From a virus, in the IMG/VR virus record IMGVR_UViG_3300031759_000056, positions 1 to 42,578 of that record: a stretch of DNA of 42,578 nt; one strand, 5' to 3'. The position numbers and the translations under genes are program-made. Shown in pieces: positions 8,702-14,755 of the stretch. A model generated the notes under the pieces. That model was not told the DNA's origin. It did not search any database and saw nothing but the letters and a program-made list of their open reading frames with translations. Each line of letters opens with the position of its first letter. The first letter of the stretch is position 1.

Positions 8702-9574
8702 CTAGTCATGGGACCCAAAATCATCAAGGGGGGTCATTTCTATATCCACGCCTAACTCAACCTTCAAAATTTCAGATACCCCCTCCCCCTCTTCTTCTAC
8801 TTCGTCTAGGGTGGGTACTTCGCTAGGATTTGATATTTGATTTTCTGGAATATTATGTAATATCTCTGCCCTATCATCATGGTCATTTAGGGGGGTGGGG
8901 TGCGGTGGGGTCTCGGATAGGGGAATATCGTTCTCCGTCTCGTCCAATTCCTCTGACATAGGTTCGTCATCTGATATAAGTTCGGCATCTTGTATCGCTT
9001 CCCCTCTTATCTCTGACAATAGTTCGTCCGCACTCCGTTTCTTATCGTCTGACAATGTGAGACTGTTACCTATAGCTTTTCGTAAGCTGTCCATTAATCG
9101 CTGTTTGACTTCGTCCGAGTTGGTGACAATCGTGGCGGTCTTATCCCTGTCTTCAAACAGTCCAACTTCGGTGAATTTGCCAATCAGTTCCAATGCTTTG
9201 AGGCGGTCTCTCGGTGACAAGTCGTCATCAATAGCGAGTTCGGTAATTTTTTCTATGGCGAGAGCTCTTAAAGAAGTAGGCAAAATAAGATGTTTTATCG
9301 TTTCTGACGCTTGTAATTGATTTATCATAAGTGAGACTTTAGTGTTGTTGAATACTTTATTGGCATTGACTGATTGTCCGTTTGGCTTCCCTTGAGTGTC
9401 ATAAGCGTTTCGATAGGCTTCAGTCTTATTCATTCCCTTGAGGACGATATTTTCAGTAAACTTACGCTGTTTTGATGTTAGCTTGATGTCGTTCCCTAGT
9501 ATCTTATCCAATGGGACTTGCTGTATCGCTTCGCTTATTTGGCGTTTAGATAGCTTTGGCGGCGGTTTGGTCAT
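8702..9574 (-). CDS. terS: terminase small subunit
   Basis: 290 residues. The segment starting LTSKQRKFTENIVLKGMNKT and continuing with EAYRNAYD is the Terminase_2-type helix-turn-helix signature of small subunits that recognise phage DNA and load the large subunit. The following SPRDRLKALELIGKFTEVGLF is also typical. The last 110 residues are acidic and probably disordered (runs of Glu, Asp, Pro). It is the first gene of the leftward operon; its promoter with Fur-like operator lies 19-62 bases upstream of the start codon. Confidence 0.85.
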   Translation of the reverse strand: MTKPPPKLSKRQISEAIQQVPLDKILGNDIKLTSKQRKFTENIVLKGMNKTEAYRNAYDTQGKPNGQSVNANKVFNNTKVSLMINQLQASETIKHLILPTSLRALAIEKITELAIDDDLSPRDRLKALELIGKFTEVGLFEDRDKTATIVTNSDEVKQRLMDSLRKAIGNSLTLSDDKKRSADELLSEIRGEAIQDAELISDDEPMSEELDETENDIPLSETPPHPTPLNDHDDRAEILHNIPENQISNPSEVPTLDEVEEEGEGVSEILKVELGVDIEMTPLDDFGSHD

Positions 9575-9593
9575 AGGTATAAATCAGGTATAT

Positions 9594-9608
9594 TGAGAAT
9601 GATTCTCA
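9594..9608. promoter_or_regulatory. Fur-box-like operator on the terS promoter
   Basis: TGAGAATGATTCTCA is a perfect 7-1-7 inverted repeat differing from the Fur 7-1-7 consensus (TGATAATnATTATCA) at one base per half site. It abuts the -10 element and covers the expected start point, a position where a bound repressor blocks RNA polymerase. Binding by host Fur is inferred from the match. Confidence 0.55.
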
Positions 9609-9636
9609 TTATAGTTTAGAAATCGAACGCTGTAAA
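9608..9636 (-). promoter_or_regulatory. sigma70-like promoter for the terS operon
   Basis: On the minus strand TTTACA (9636-9631), a 17-base spacer, then a perfect TATAAT (9613-9608). Transcription would start near 9601, about 27 bases before the terS ATG. This is one of the two best sigma70 matches in the window. Confidence 0.7.
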
Positions 9637-9838
9637 GCGATTTTAACGAACGATTGATAGTCACTTGATATTCTGATATTAACTTTTTAATCGTTTGTTA
9701 TAGTGCGATTGTGTGCTTTTTAGCTATAAAGTGCTTTTTCGCTTCGCTTTGAGGTCTCAAAAATGGCGGTTTTAAGTCGTTTAAACGGGCTTAAAAATAA
9801 TTGTTGCAATTAAAAATTACATCAATTAAACTAGCAAT

Positions 9839-9862
9839 ACATGAAATAAAACCTTTTCATGT
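9839..9862 (+). repeat. 8-bp inverted repeat before the SprT-like gene
   Basis: ACATGAAA (9839-9846) and TTTCATGT (9855-9862) form a perfect hairpin with an 8-base loop, ending about 20 bases before the AGAGGAG ribosome binding site. It may be an operator or a 5'-UTR hairpin. Confidence 0.45.
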
Positions 9863-9891
9863 GTTTATTAATAAAAAGAGGAGTAGTAAAA

Positions 9892-10488
9892 ATGAATAGA
9901 GAGACATGGCTTAATCAAGTCACCGAGCAATTTATCAGACCATTGTTTATTTCAAAAGGGTTTGAGATTCCAAAAAACGTCCGCTTAACTTGCGGTTTAC
10001 CTAGTCAAAAAGCGTTCGGCATGAAGCAACAGCGGATTGGTGAATGTTGGTCTGACATAGCTTCAAAAGACGGACATTACGAAATAATGATTTCACCAAC
10101 GATTGCGGATAATCAAACAGTCACTTCTACATTAATACATGAGTTAGTCCATGCGACTGTTGGTCTCGAAGCTGGACACAAGAAGCCGTTTAAACAATGT
10201 GCTGTTGCTGTTGGTTTGACAGGCAAAATGACAGCGACAACTTCAACGGACGAACTCAAAGCAATCATGAACGAATGGTTTTTAACTGTTGGTGATTATC
10301 CTCATGCTGTATTAAGCGGAATGACCAACGGAATCAAAAAACAATCAACAAGAATGATTAAATGCGAATGCGAGGAGTGCGGATATACAGTAAGAATGAC
10401 AAGAAAATGGCTTGCTGTTGGCGTGCCAAATTGCCCTCAATGCGATATTAAATTGAGTTCTGATAATAACGAGGGAGAGGACGAATAG
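9892..10488 (+). CDS. SprT-like zinc metalloprotein
   Basis: 198 residues from ATG 9892, chosen because AGAGGAG lies just before it; an earlier in-frame ATG at 9859 has no site and places this motif inside the gene. HELVH at 83-87 and His96 give the gluzincin zinc site of SprT/Spartan-type proteases. A C-terminal zinc ribbon follows (Cys160, Cys163, Cys181, Cys184). Spartan proteases cut DNA-bound proteins; a phage role in clearing host or blocked DNA-protein complexes is inference. It is the first gene of the rightward early block. Confidence 0.75.
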   Translation: MNRETWLNQVTEQFIRPLFISKGFEIPKNVRLTCGLPSQKAFGMKQQRIGECWSDIASKDGHYEIMISPTIADNQTVTSTLIHELVHATVGLEAGHKKPFKQCAVAVGLTGKMTATTSTDELKAIMNEWFLTVGDYPHAVLSGMTNGIKKQSTRMIKCECEECGYTVRMTRKWLAVGVPNCPQCDIKLSSDNNEGEDE

Positions 10489-10504
10489 TCCTCCCCTATT
10501 TTTT
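10477..10504 (+). terminator. intrinsic terminator or attenuator at the end of the SprT-like gene
   Basis: GAGGAC and GTCCTC form a 6-bp stem with a 5-base loop (GAATA) that includes part of the stop codon, extended by flanking G/C bases and followed by TATTTTTT. It lies between the SprT-like gene and the small-gene array and could lower downstream expression. Confidence 0.55.
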
Positions 10505-10516
10505 GGAGATAAAAAA

Positions 10517-10714
10517 ATGCAACAGTATATTAAAAGCATAACAAATCAGTTTAGAGACTATGACGGACAAAAGGTAAATGTATTTATCATCAATGACCGA
10601 TACGAAATACACACCGATTGTGGCGTGTGCTACGATACAATAAAAGGCGGTGATTTACCGCAATATATTTTTAGATTGAGAGAAGCATTAACAAACAACA
10701 GGTTTTATTTATAA
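10517..10714 (+). CDS. small hypothetical protein
   Basis: 65 residues, GGAG before the ATG. Short alternating strands, e.g. KVNVFIINDRYEIHTDCGVC, suggest a small beta-rich fold; two Cys at 37 and 40 are too few for a zinc site. Not recognised. First of the array of tiny genes after the terminator. Confidence 0.55.
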   Translation: MQQYIKSITNQFRDYDGQKVNVFIINDRYEIHTDCGVCYDTIKGGDLPQYIFRLREALTNNRFYL

Positions 10715-10723
10715 TGCAAATTT

Positions 10724-10747
10724 AAGCCAATTAGCAATAGTTGGCTT
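10724..10747 (+). repeat. intercistronic hairpin
   Basis: AAGCCAA and TTGGCTT form a perfect 7-bp stem with a 10-base loop. There is no T-run after it, so it is not a clear terminator. A second small stem (GTGC/GCAC, 10752-10765) follows, 20 bases before the next ribosome binding site. Possibly an RNA processing or stability element. Confidence 0.4.
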
Positions 10748-10786
10748 ATGTGTGCAATTTCGCACGATTAGAGAGGAAAAGACAAA

Positions 10787-11020
10787 ATGAACTTAAACCC
10801 AATCAGAGCAAATTTGACAGAGGTTATTATTAACAACGATTTGAAAGTGTTATTTAGCTATAAAACTCCTGTGGCTTGTGAGTTAAAAGGCGAGATTTTC
10901 AAAACGGATAAATTCTGGAGTAAAACTACAACACGCCATATTAACCAATGGCTTGACGGACGAAACGCAGAGACAGCTTACCAATCATTTTTTGACACAT
11001 TGACAGGAGGTCTAGTATGA
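10787..11020 (+). CDS. conserved phage protein of unknown function
   Basis: 77 residues, GAGAGG upstream. The pattern RANLTEV, LKVLFSYKTPVA, then TTTRHINQWLDG and SFFDTL is one I recognise from many phage early regions (substrate-like LFSYKTPVA strand followed by a helix), without known function. Its stop overlaps the next start (ATGA). Confidence 0.6.
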   Translation: MNLNPIRANLTEVIINNDLKVLFSYKTPVACELKGEIFKTDKFWSKTTTRHINQWLDGRNAETAYQSFFDTLTGGLV

Positions 11021-11229
11021 GTGTTATTAACATGAATTTATATCAAGTAGAATATCTATACAACGGAGAATTTTGTCGCAATAATTTTAATTATGAACAT
11101 GAAGCAAAACATTTTGCTGTTGATATTTCAAATGACAAAGGCGTCTCTGATATATTAGTGTGTGAATTTGGTTCATATATTGGCAGAATTGAATCAATTA
11201 ATAATTGCAACGCTTTTGTTAGAATTTAA
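11017..11229 (+). CDS. small hypothetical protein
   Basis: 70 residues, AGGAGG before the ATG, 4-base overlap with the preceding gene. Alternating short strands and aromatic residues suggest a compact alpha/beta protein. Not recognised. Confidence 0.5.
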   Translation: MSVINMNLYQVEYLYNGEFCRNNFNYEHEAKHFAVDISNDKGVSDILVCEFGSYIGRIESINNCNAFVRI

Positions 11230-11238
11230 GGAGTAATC

Positions 11239-11397
11239 ATGAGTTTATTACAGGAAATGGAAACGCACGGACTTGCAGACTGTGAATTCAATCGCCAATT
11301 ATTACAGGAAGCGTTTAAACGCAGTCTTAATAAAGCAAGGATTCAAAGCATTAGGTTTTTTTTATCAACCATGACAGAAGCACACTCATATATTTAA
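11239..11397 (+). CDS. 52-residue hypothetical protein with tail shared with the next gene
   Basis: ATG at 11239 with AAGGAG upstream. The first 30 residues are helical (LLQEMETHGLADCEFNRQLL). The C-terminal TEAHS is encoded by a 16-base direct repeat also present in the next gene, so this gene may have gained its end by a small recombination. Contains one GTTTAAAC. Function unknown. Confidence 0.45.
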   Translation: MSLLQEMETHGLADCEFNRQLLQEAFKRSLNKARIQSIRFFLSTMTEAHSYI

Positions 11398-11497
11398 GGG
11401 GAAATTATGAAAAGCATATATTTAGCAAAGGGTCACAACAGTTGGACGAATAAAACATTAAAGAGAGTTTTTAATGACTATACAGAAGCACACTCAT
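11374..11497 (+). repeat. 16-bp direct repeat, two copies
   Basis: ACAGAAGCACACTCAT occurs at 11374-11389 and 11482-11497, 108 bases apart, encoding TEAHS in the same reading phase in two neighbouring genes. Confidence 0.75.
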
Positions 11498-11592
11498 TTT
11501 TGGAGGGTTTGACAGATTCGTCAGTTAAGATGTATAGTTCAGATAGCTTAATCGAAGCTGTGAATTTACTTTTAAGAGAGGAAATAAAATGA
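11407..11592 (+). CDS. small hypothetical protein
   Basis: 61 residues, AAGGGGAAA before the ATG, 4-base overlap with the next gene. Holds the second copy of the TEAHS repeat in its middle. It reads like a small alpha/beta protein with a final helix (LIEAVNLLLREE). Not recognised. Confidence 0.5.
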   Translation: MKSIYLAKGHNSWTNKTLKRVFNDYTEAHSFLEGLTDSSVKMYSSDSLIEAVNLLLREEIK

Positions 11593-11774
11593 TTACAATA
11601 GGGGATAGAGTAAAAGTCATTGACCAAAACATTACAGGCACAGTTATTCGTTATGATTGCGGGTCTAAAGTGGTCATAACAGATGATGACGCAGAAATGT
11701 GGAGTGAAAATGGCGAGGAAACTTTAGTTTATAGAATATCTGAACTTAAACTTTTAGACGAGGAGATAAAATGA
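11589..11774 (+). CDS. small beta-barrel-like protein (SH3/KOW-like)
   Basis: 61 residues. The opening ITIGDRVKVIDQNITGTVIR has the Gly-Asp-x-Val-x-Val and Gly-x-Val spacing seen in KOW/SH3-like small barrels, followed by more strands (KVVITDDDAEMW) and a final helix. Such folds bind nucleic acid or protein; no specific role can be given. ATGA overlaps on both sides. Confidence 0.5.
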   Translation: MITIGDRVKVIDQNITGTVIRYDCGSKVVITDDDAEMWSENGEETLVYRISELKLLDEEIK

Positions 11775-12019
11775 AAACTTATTGGGTAACCTATCAAAGA
11801 TATATGACCGAAATGGAAGAGGTCACGATTGCTGTTGAGGCTAAAAATGAAAAACAAGCACTACAAAAAGCACAACAGGGAGACGGAGAGGAAGTTGAAT
11901 GGAATACATGGGACAGAACCTCACAAGAGGATTATTGGGACAATGTAGAAATCAACGAGGAAAAAGATATGAACTTTATTAAGGGAGATGAAAATGGGAC
12001 AGTATCACAAAGTTTATAA
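11771..12019 (+). CDS. small acidic hypothetical protein
   Basis: 82 residues, GAGGAG upstream. Starts with a strand-helix pattern (TYWVTYQRYMTEMEEVTIAVEAKNEKQALQKAQ in two parts) like small phage proteins that pair a beta hairpin with one helix. The C-terminus is acidic and overlaps the next gene by 26 bases. Not recognised. Confidence 0.5.
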   Translation: MKTYWVTYQRYMTEMEEVTIAVEAKNEKQALQKAQQGDGEEVEWNTWDRTSQEDYWDNVEINEEKDMNFIKGDENGTVSQSL

Positions 12020-12323
12020 TGTAGATAAACAAGAGATGATTAATGCTCATGGCATTAATAATGGTTTGAAATTAGTTGAACAAGTAGGGCATGACCTATC
12101 AACCTCAACCGCTTTATTCCTGTTGTTAGCTAACTCCAATGGTCGTGGAGGTGGTGATGTAAGAGAGCATGAATTAGTCGGCAGTTGGGCAGGGGATAGA
12201 GTTGTTGTGCAAGGCGACTATGCAGAGCCAAACGACAAAGGCTTTATATCTAACACGGATAGATACAGAGATATTAGTAATGATGTATTTAATATGTTAA
12301 GAAGCACAATGGAGGGTATTTAA
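11994..12323 (+). CDS. conserved phage/bacterial protein with GRGGGD and SWAGDR motifs
   Basis: 109 residues from ATG 11994, chosen because the family starts MGQY and GGGAG lies upstream. The blocks GLKLVEQ, LLLANSNGRGGGD and GSWAGDRVVVQGDYAEP are a widespread signature found in phages and scattered bacteria; no function is established to my knowledge. The Gly-rich loop and Asp residues would suit a nucleotide or ligand site, but this is speculation. Ends with EGI and a GGAGGG motif that serves the next gene. Confidence 0.6.
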   Translation: MGQYHKVYNVDKQEMINAHGINNGLKLVEQVGHDLSTSTALFLLLANSNGRGGGDVREHELVGSWAGDRVVVQGDYAEPNDKGFISNTDRYRDISNDVFNMLRSTMEGI

Positions 12324-12324
12324 C

Positions 12325-12504
12325 ATGGAAGCTAGTAGATATGAACTTATAAAAACAGAATGGGGATTTATGGCATACGACCATGACTGTGACCAATTCT
12401 TGTATAACAAAAGAAATGAATGTTTATTTGATAATGATTTAGAAGCTAACAAACTTATTGAGGACGCAGTTCAAACAAATATGGAGGAGAACGAAAATGC
12501 CTAA
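12325..12504 (+). CDS. 59-residue hypothetical protein
   Basis: ATG at 12325, read from the GGAGGG at the end of the previous gene. The start pattern (YELIKTEWGFMAYDHDCDQF) has aromatic strands followed by a helix (DLEANKLIEDAVQ). Overlaps the next gene by 8 bases. Not recognised. Confidence 0.5.
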   Translation: MEASRYELIKTEWGFMAYDHDCDQFLYNKRNECLFDNDLEANKLIEDAVQTNMEENENA

Positions 12505-12661
12505 ATTTATGTTAAGAGAAACATTGTGGCAGTATTACATAGTGGAAGCAGACACAGAAGATAAAGCTGTTGAGAAACTGTATGACGGGTTTGGAGACAT
12601 TGAACCTGTGGACGCTGAATATTTAGATGACATTTTAGTCAAGGAGATACAGAATGCTTAA
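12497..12661 (+). CDS. 54-residue hypothetical protein
   Basis: ATG 12497 chosen over an in-frame upstream start because GGAGGAG lies 6 bases before it. Pattern: strand (ETLWQYYIVEA), helix (TEDKAVEKLYDGF), acidic tail. Similar strand-helix mini-proteins are common in phage early regions. Overlaps the following gene by 8 bases. Confidence 0.5.
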   Translation: MPKFMLRETLWQYYIVEADTEDKAVEKLYDGFGDIEPVDAEYLDDILVKEIQNA

Positions 12662-13001
12662 ATATGTTGTGAACGATTTACAGGGAGGGTCTTTTATGTC
12701 TTGGACATGGGAAACTCCCCTAGATAGAAAACAGTTGTTGGAGGTGTTTAAACAGTTTGCAGATAGTGACAACATGGAAACGCCTAAAAAGTATTTTAAC
12801 TTGGGCTTCTGTGCTGATATGTGGGAAGTGGACATCAAGCCGTTTAAACATAGTGGCAAGTATTGTGCTAGATGTAATTGTGAGTTATCGTCATATAAAC
12901 CTAACAGAACGAGAGGCTATAAATATGTTTGTGTGAATTGTGATGAAGATATTTACGAATTCGAAGCAAAGGAGAAAACAAATGAATTACATAGCAGTTG
13001 A
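12654..13001 (+). CDS. small zinc-ribbon protein
   Basis: 115 residues from ATG 12654 (AAGGAG upstream); a start at 12696 (MSWTWETP, AGGGAGGG upstream) would give 101 residues and is equally plausible. The C-terminal third has Cys-x-x-Cys twice (YCARCNC and VCVNCDE), a zinc ribbon. The N-terminal part is acidic and helical. Possibly a nucleic-acid or protein binding adaptor. Holds two GTTTAAAC copies (12746, 12842). Confidence 0.55.
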   Translation: MLKYVVNDLQGGSFMSWTWETPLDRKQLLEVFKQFADSDNMETPKKYFNLGFCADMWEVDIKPFKHSGKYCARCNCELSSYKPNRTRGYKYVCVNCDEDIYEFEAKEKTNELHSS

Positions 13002-13170
13002 TTGGTTTGATGAGGAATTAGATAAATTTTATGGTGATACCAATAATGGAATGACACATGGCATACTATTATTTGACAATGAAGCACAAGATGTCATAGA
13101 TGTTCAATGGTATCTTTTACAGTCTAAAAGAGATGAAGAGTTAGAACAATTACAAACGGAGGGTATTTAA
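12982..13170 (+). CDS. 62-residue acidic hypothetical protein
   Basis: ATG 12982 chosen for its AAAGGAG; upstream in-frame starts lack a site. Overlaps the preceding gene by 20 bases. Acidic, with a beta-like first half and helical second half, ending EGI with a GGAGGG motif before the next gene, the same junction as at 12311-12327. Not recognised. Confidence 0.5.
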   Translation: MNYIAVDWFDEELDKFYGDTNNGMTHGILLFDNEAQDVIDVQWYLLQSKRDEELEQLQTEGI

Positions 13171-13172
13171 TC

Positions 13173-13532
13173 ATGGGTTATAGAAGCCAAATAGCAAGTA
13201 TCATTTATGATAAAAAAGAAATTATGGATAAATTCAAAGCTGACCATGCAGACATAATCAAAATATTAGATGATGAATTTAATGACGGGTCATTAAAATA
13301 TATTAGTAGTGAAGATTATGATTTCATATATTTGAATGGTAATGATTGGAAATGGTATCAAACATTTAAGGAAGTTAAAGCATGGGAAGAACTTATGGAT
13401 TTGGCAGACAAAGAAAAGTTATCTGTTGAGTTTGTAAGAATTGGTGATGATTATGATGATGTTGAGGTGGATTATAGAAACGATCCTCAATATTATTTAA
13501 CACCGATTAGAACCATTGAAGCTAGTTTTTAA
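13173..13532 (+). CDS. conserved phage protein (MGYRS family), unknown function
   Basis: 119 residues, start MGYRSQIASIIYDKKE, a pattern I recognise from many tailed phages. It is acidic and rich in aromatic residues (YISSEDYDFIYLNGNDWKW), with a central helix and a beta-rich end. GGAGGG lies 9 bases upstream. It may be a host-interaction protein like many acidic early phage proteins, but no function is known to me. Confidence 0.55.
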   Translation: MGYRSQIASIIYDKKEIMDKFKADHADIIKILDDEFNDGSLKYISSEDYDFIYLNGNDWKWYQTFKEVKAWEELMDLADKEKLSVEFVRIGDDYDDVEVDYRNDPQYYLTPIRTIEASF

Positions 13533-13562
13533 TAACATTGTTTAAACAACACGGAGAGGGAA

Positions 13563-13742
13563 ATGACTAAAGATCAAAAATTGGAAGCATTAATTAATCG
13601 TGATATGGATAACATATTTAGCGACTATAAGGAGTTGGAACAGTTTGTAGCTTATGTGTTAAAAAATGGTTATGAGGGGTATGGCAAGTTAAACTCTGAA
13701 GATATTGACGGAATTTATACAGATATATTTGAGGAGGAATAA
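13563..13742 (+). CDS. 59-residue acidic hypothetical protein
   Basis: ATG 13563 with GGAGAGGG upstream. Helical and acidic (KLEALINRDMDNIFSDYKEL). One GTTTAAAC lies in the 30-base gap before it. Its last codons GAGGAGGAA supply the ribosome binding site of the next gene. Not recognised. Confidence 0.5.
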   Translation: MTKDQKLEALINRDMDNIFSDYKELEQFVAYVLKNGYEGYGKLNSEDIDGIYTDIFEEE

Positions 13743-13743
13743 A

Positions 13744-13929
13744 ATGAATAGAGATAAGATGATTCAAAGATTGGTTAATGAAAACTTATCATTATGCCAA
13801 AACAATACAGAGGTGAATGACGGAGTTATTTTTGATTTACTTATGTATGGATTCAAAGGATATGAAAACATGAGTATAAAAGAACTTGAAGATGAATTAG
13901 GTGATTTAGATGAGGTGCAAGATGATTAA
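13744..13929 (+). CDS. 61-residue acidic helical hypothetical protein
   Basis: ATG 13744 chosen for GAGGAGG 7 bases upstream. Mostly helical with an acidic C-terminus (KELEDELGDLDEVQDD). Overlaps the next gene by 8 bases. Not recognised. Confidence 0.5.
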   Translation: MNRDKMIQRLVNENLSLCQNNTEVNDGVIFDLLMYGFKGYENMSIKELEDELGDLDEVQDD

Positions 13930-14086
13930 ATACAAAGGCGATACAGCGTCAATAGATAATTTAGGGGACGCATTAGAACTATTTGCTAAACATGGGATAT
14001 GGGTATTAATATCAAACAAAGCAAAAAAAGACCCTTATGGCGAACGTTTAAGATTGGCATTTTTTAAGGAGGTGGAAAAAACATGA
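13922..14086 (+). CDS. 54-residue hypothetical protein
   Basis: ATG 13922, GAGGTG upstream; ends in an ATGA overlap with the next gene. Reads helix (NLGDALELFAKHG), strand (IWVLISNK), basic helix. Not recognised. Confidence 0.45.
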   Translation: MIKYKGDTASIDNLGDALELFAKHGIWVLISNKAKKDPYGERLRLAFFKEVEKT

Positions 14087-14289
14087 TTACGCACGCACAA
14101 TTAACAGAGTGGTTTGGTGGAAAAGGCAATTTTGATACAGAGGATTGTTTGGAAGTATTGTTAAGTTTAGTCAATCAAGAATACTCAATTAGAGCATTTA
14201 AGAATGACATTTACGAAACGCTAGACATTGAACCGAATGGATATACAACACCTAAATTTGAACCAACAGAAGATGATGATGTTGCATAA
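14083..14289 (+). CDS. 68-residue acidic hypothetical protein
   Basis: Strong AAGGAGG upstream. First 45 residues helical (AQLTEWFGGKGNFDTEDCLE), last 20 acidic and unstructured (EPTEDDDVA end). Last member of the small-gene array before a gap with a structured element. Not recognised. Confidence 0.5.
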   Translation: MITHAQLTEWFGGKGNFDTEDCLEVLLSLVNQEYSIRAFKNDIYETLDIEPNGYTTPKFEPTEDDDVA

Positions 14290-14300
14290 AAACAACAAAT

Positions 14301-14357
14301 AGGCGGGACATGGGTTGCCTAGAAAGAGTAAGTGTGGTAAGGTTATAAGTCCTGCCT
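14301..14357 (+). repeat. long-loop stem element upstream of the cell wall hydrolase
   Basis: AGGCGGGAC (14301-14309) pairs with GTCCTGCCT (14349-14357) over 9 positions with one G-U, closing a 39-base loop. It fills most of the 85-base gap and ends 8 bases before an AAGGAG site. No T-run follows, so it is not a terminator. It may be a 5'-UTR structure controlling the hydrolase. Confidence 0.4.
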
Positions 14358-14374
14358 TTCAATAAGGAGAAGCT

Positions 14375-14755
14375 ATGCAAGAATTAGAGGTTGCAAGTGC
14401 CTGTTTGGGATTGATTTTATTCGGTGAAGCGGGTAATGATTTCAATAACCAAATGGCAGTTTATAACGTAGTAATGAATCGTAGTAAAACCATAAGTCGA
14501 GTGTGTGATACTGTATACGAACCAAAGCAATTCGAATACATCTCCCTCATTCAAAATAAGAAAGCCAAAGAACCTAACCAAAAAGAGTTTCTACAATACA
14601 AACTCCTAGCGGTTAAGTTTCTTACAAAAGCCAAAGGATATACTTATAATCCCGTTGGTCATGCGACTTTCTTCCATGATGACAGAATCAGTCCACAAAA
14701 AAATATCTTTAAAAAGCCTTTATTAGCACAAGTAAATAACCTATACTTCTATTAA
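14375..14755 (+). CDS. cell wall hydrolase of the SleB (Hydrolase_2) family
   Basis: 126 residues. The family core is visible: LILFGEAGNDFNNQMAVYNV (catalytic Glu18 region), VVMNRSKT, VCDTVYEPKQFEYIS and the final VGHATFFHDD. SleB-type enzymes are lytic transglycosylases on peptidoglycan. There is no signal peptide or membrane segment. It is encoded in the early rightward block, far from the lysis cassette that carries the GH19 endolysin, so it may help in wall passage or be held back until lysis; this is unresolved. Its stop overlaps the stop of the convergent next gene by 4 bases. Confidence 0.75.
   Translation: MQELEVASACLGLILFGEAGNDFNNQMAVYNVVMNRSKTISRVCDTVYEPKQFEYISLIQNKKAKEPNQKEFLQYKLLAVKFLTKAKGYTYNPVGHATFFHDDRISPQKNIFKKPLLAQVNNLYFY

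Larger units (their letters stand above)
9575..9891. other. divergent intergenic control region
   Basis: 317 bases between terS (leftward) and the SprT-like gene (rightward) with no convincing reading frame. It contains the leftward terS promoter with a Fur-like palindrome, a hairpin just before the rightward gene, and one GTTTAAAC at 9779-9786. A possible rightward promoter is TTGCAA (9804-9809), 17 bases, TAAACT (9827-9832), which is only a weak match. Confidence 0.6.

Noticed and set aside
9859-9891. Upstream ATG at 9859 as start of the SprT-like gene
   Set aside because: The AGAGGAG motif lies inside this extension and has proper spacing to ATG 9892; the extra 11 residues also overlap a hairpin.
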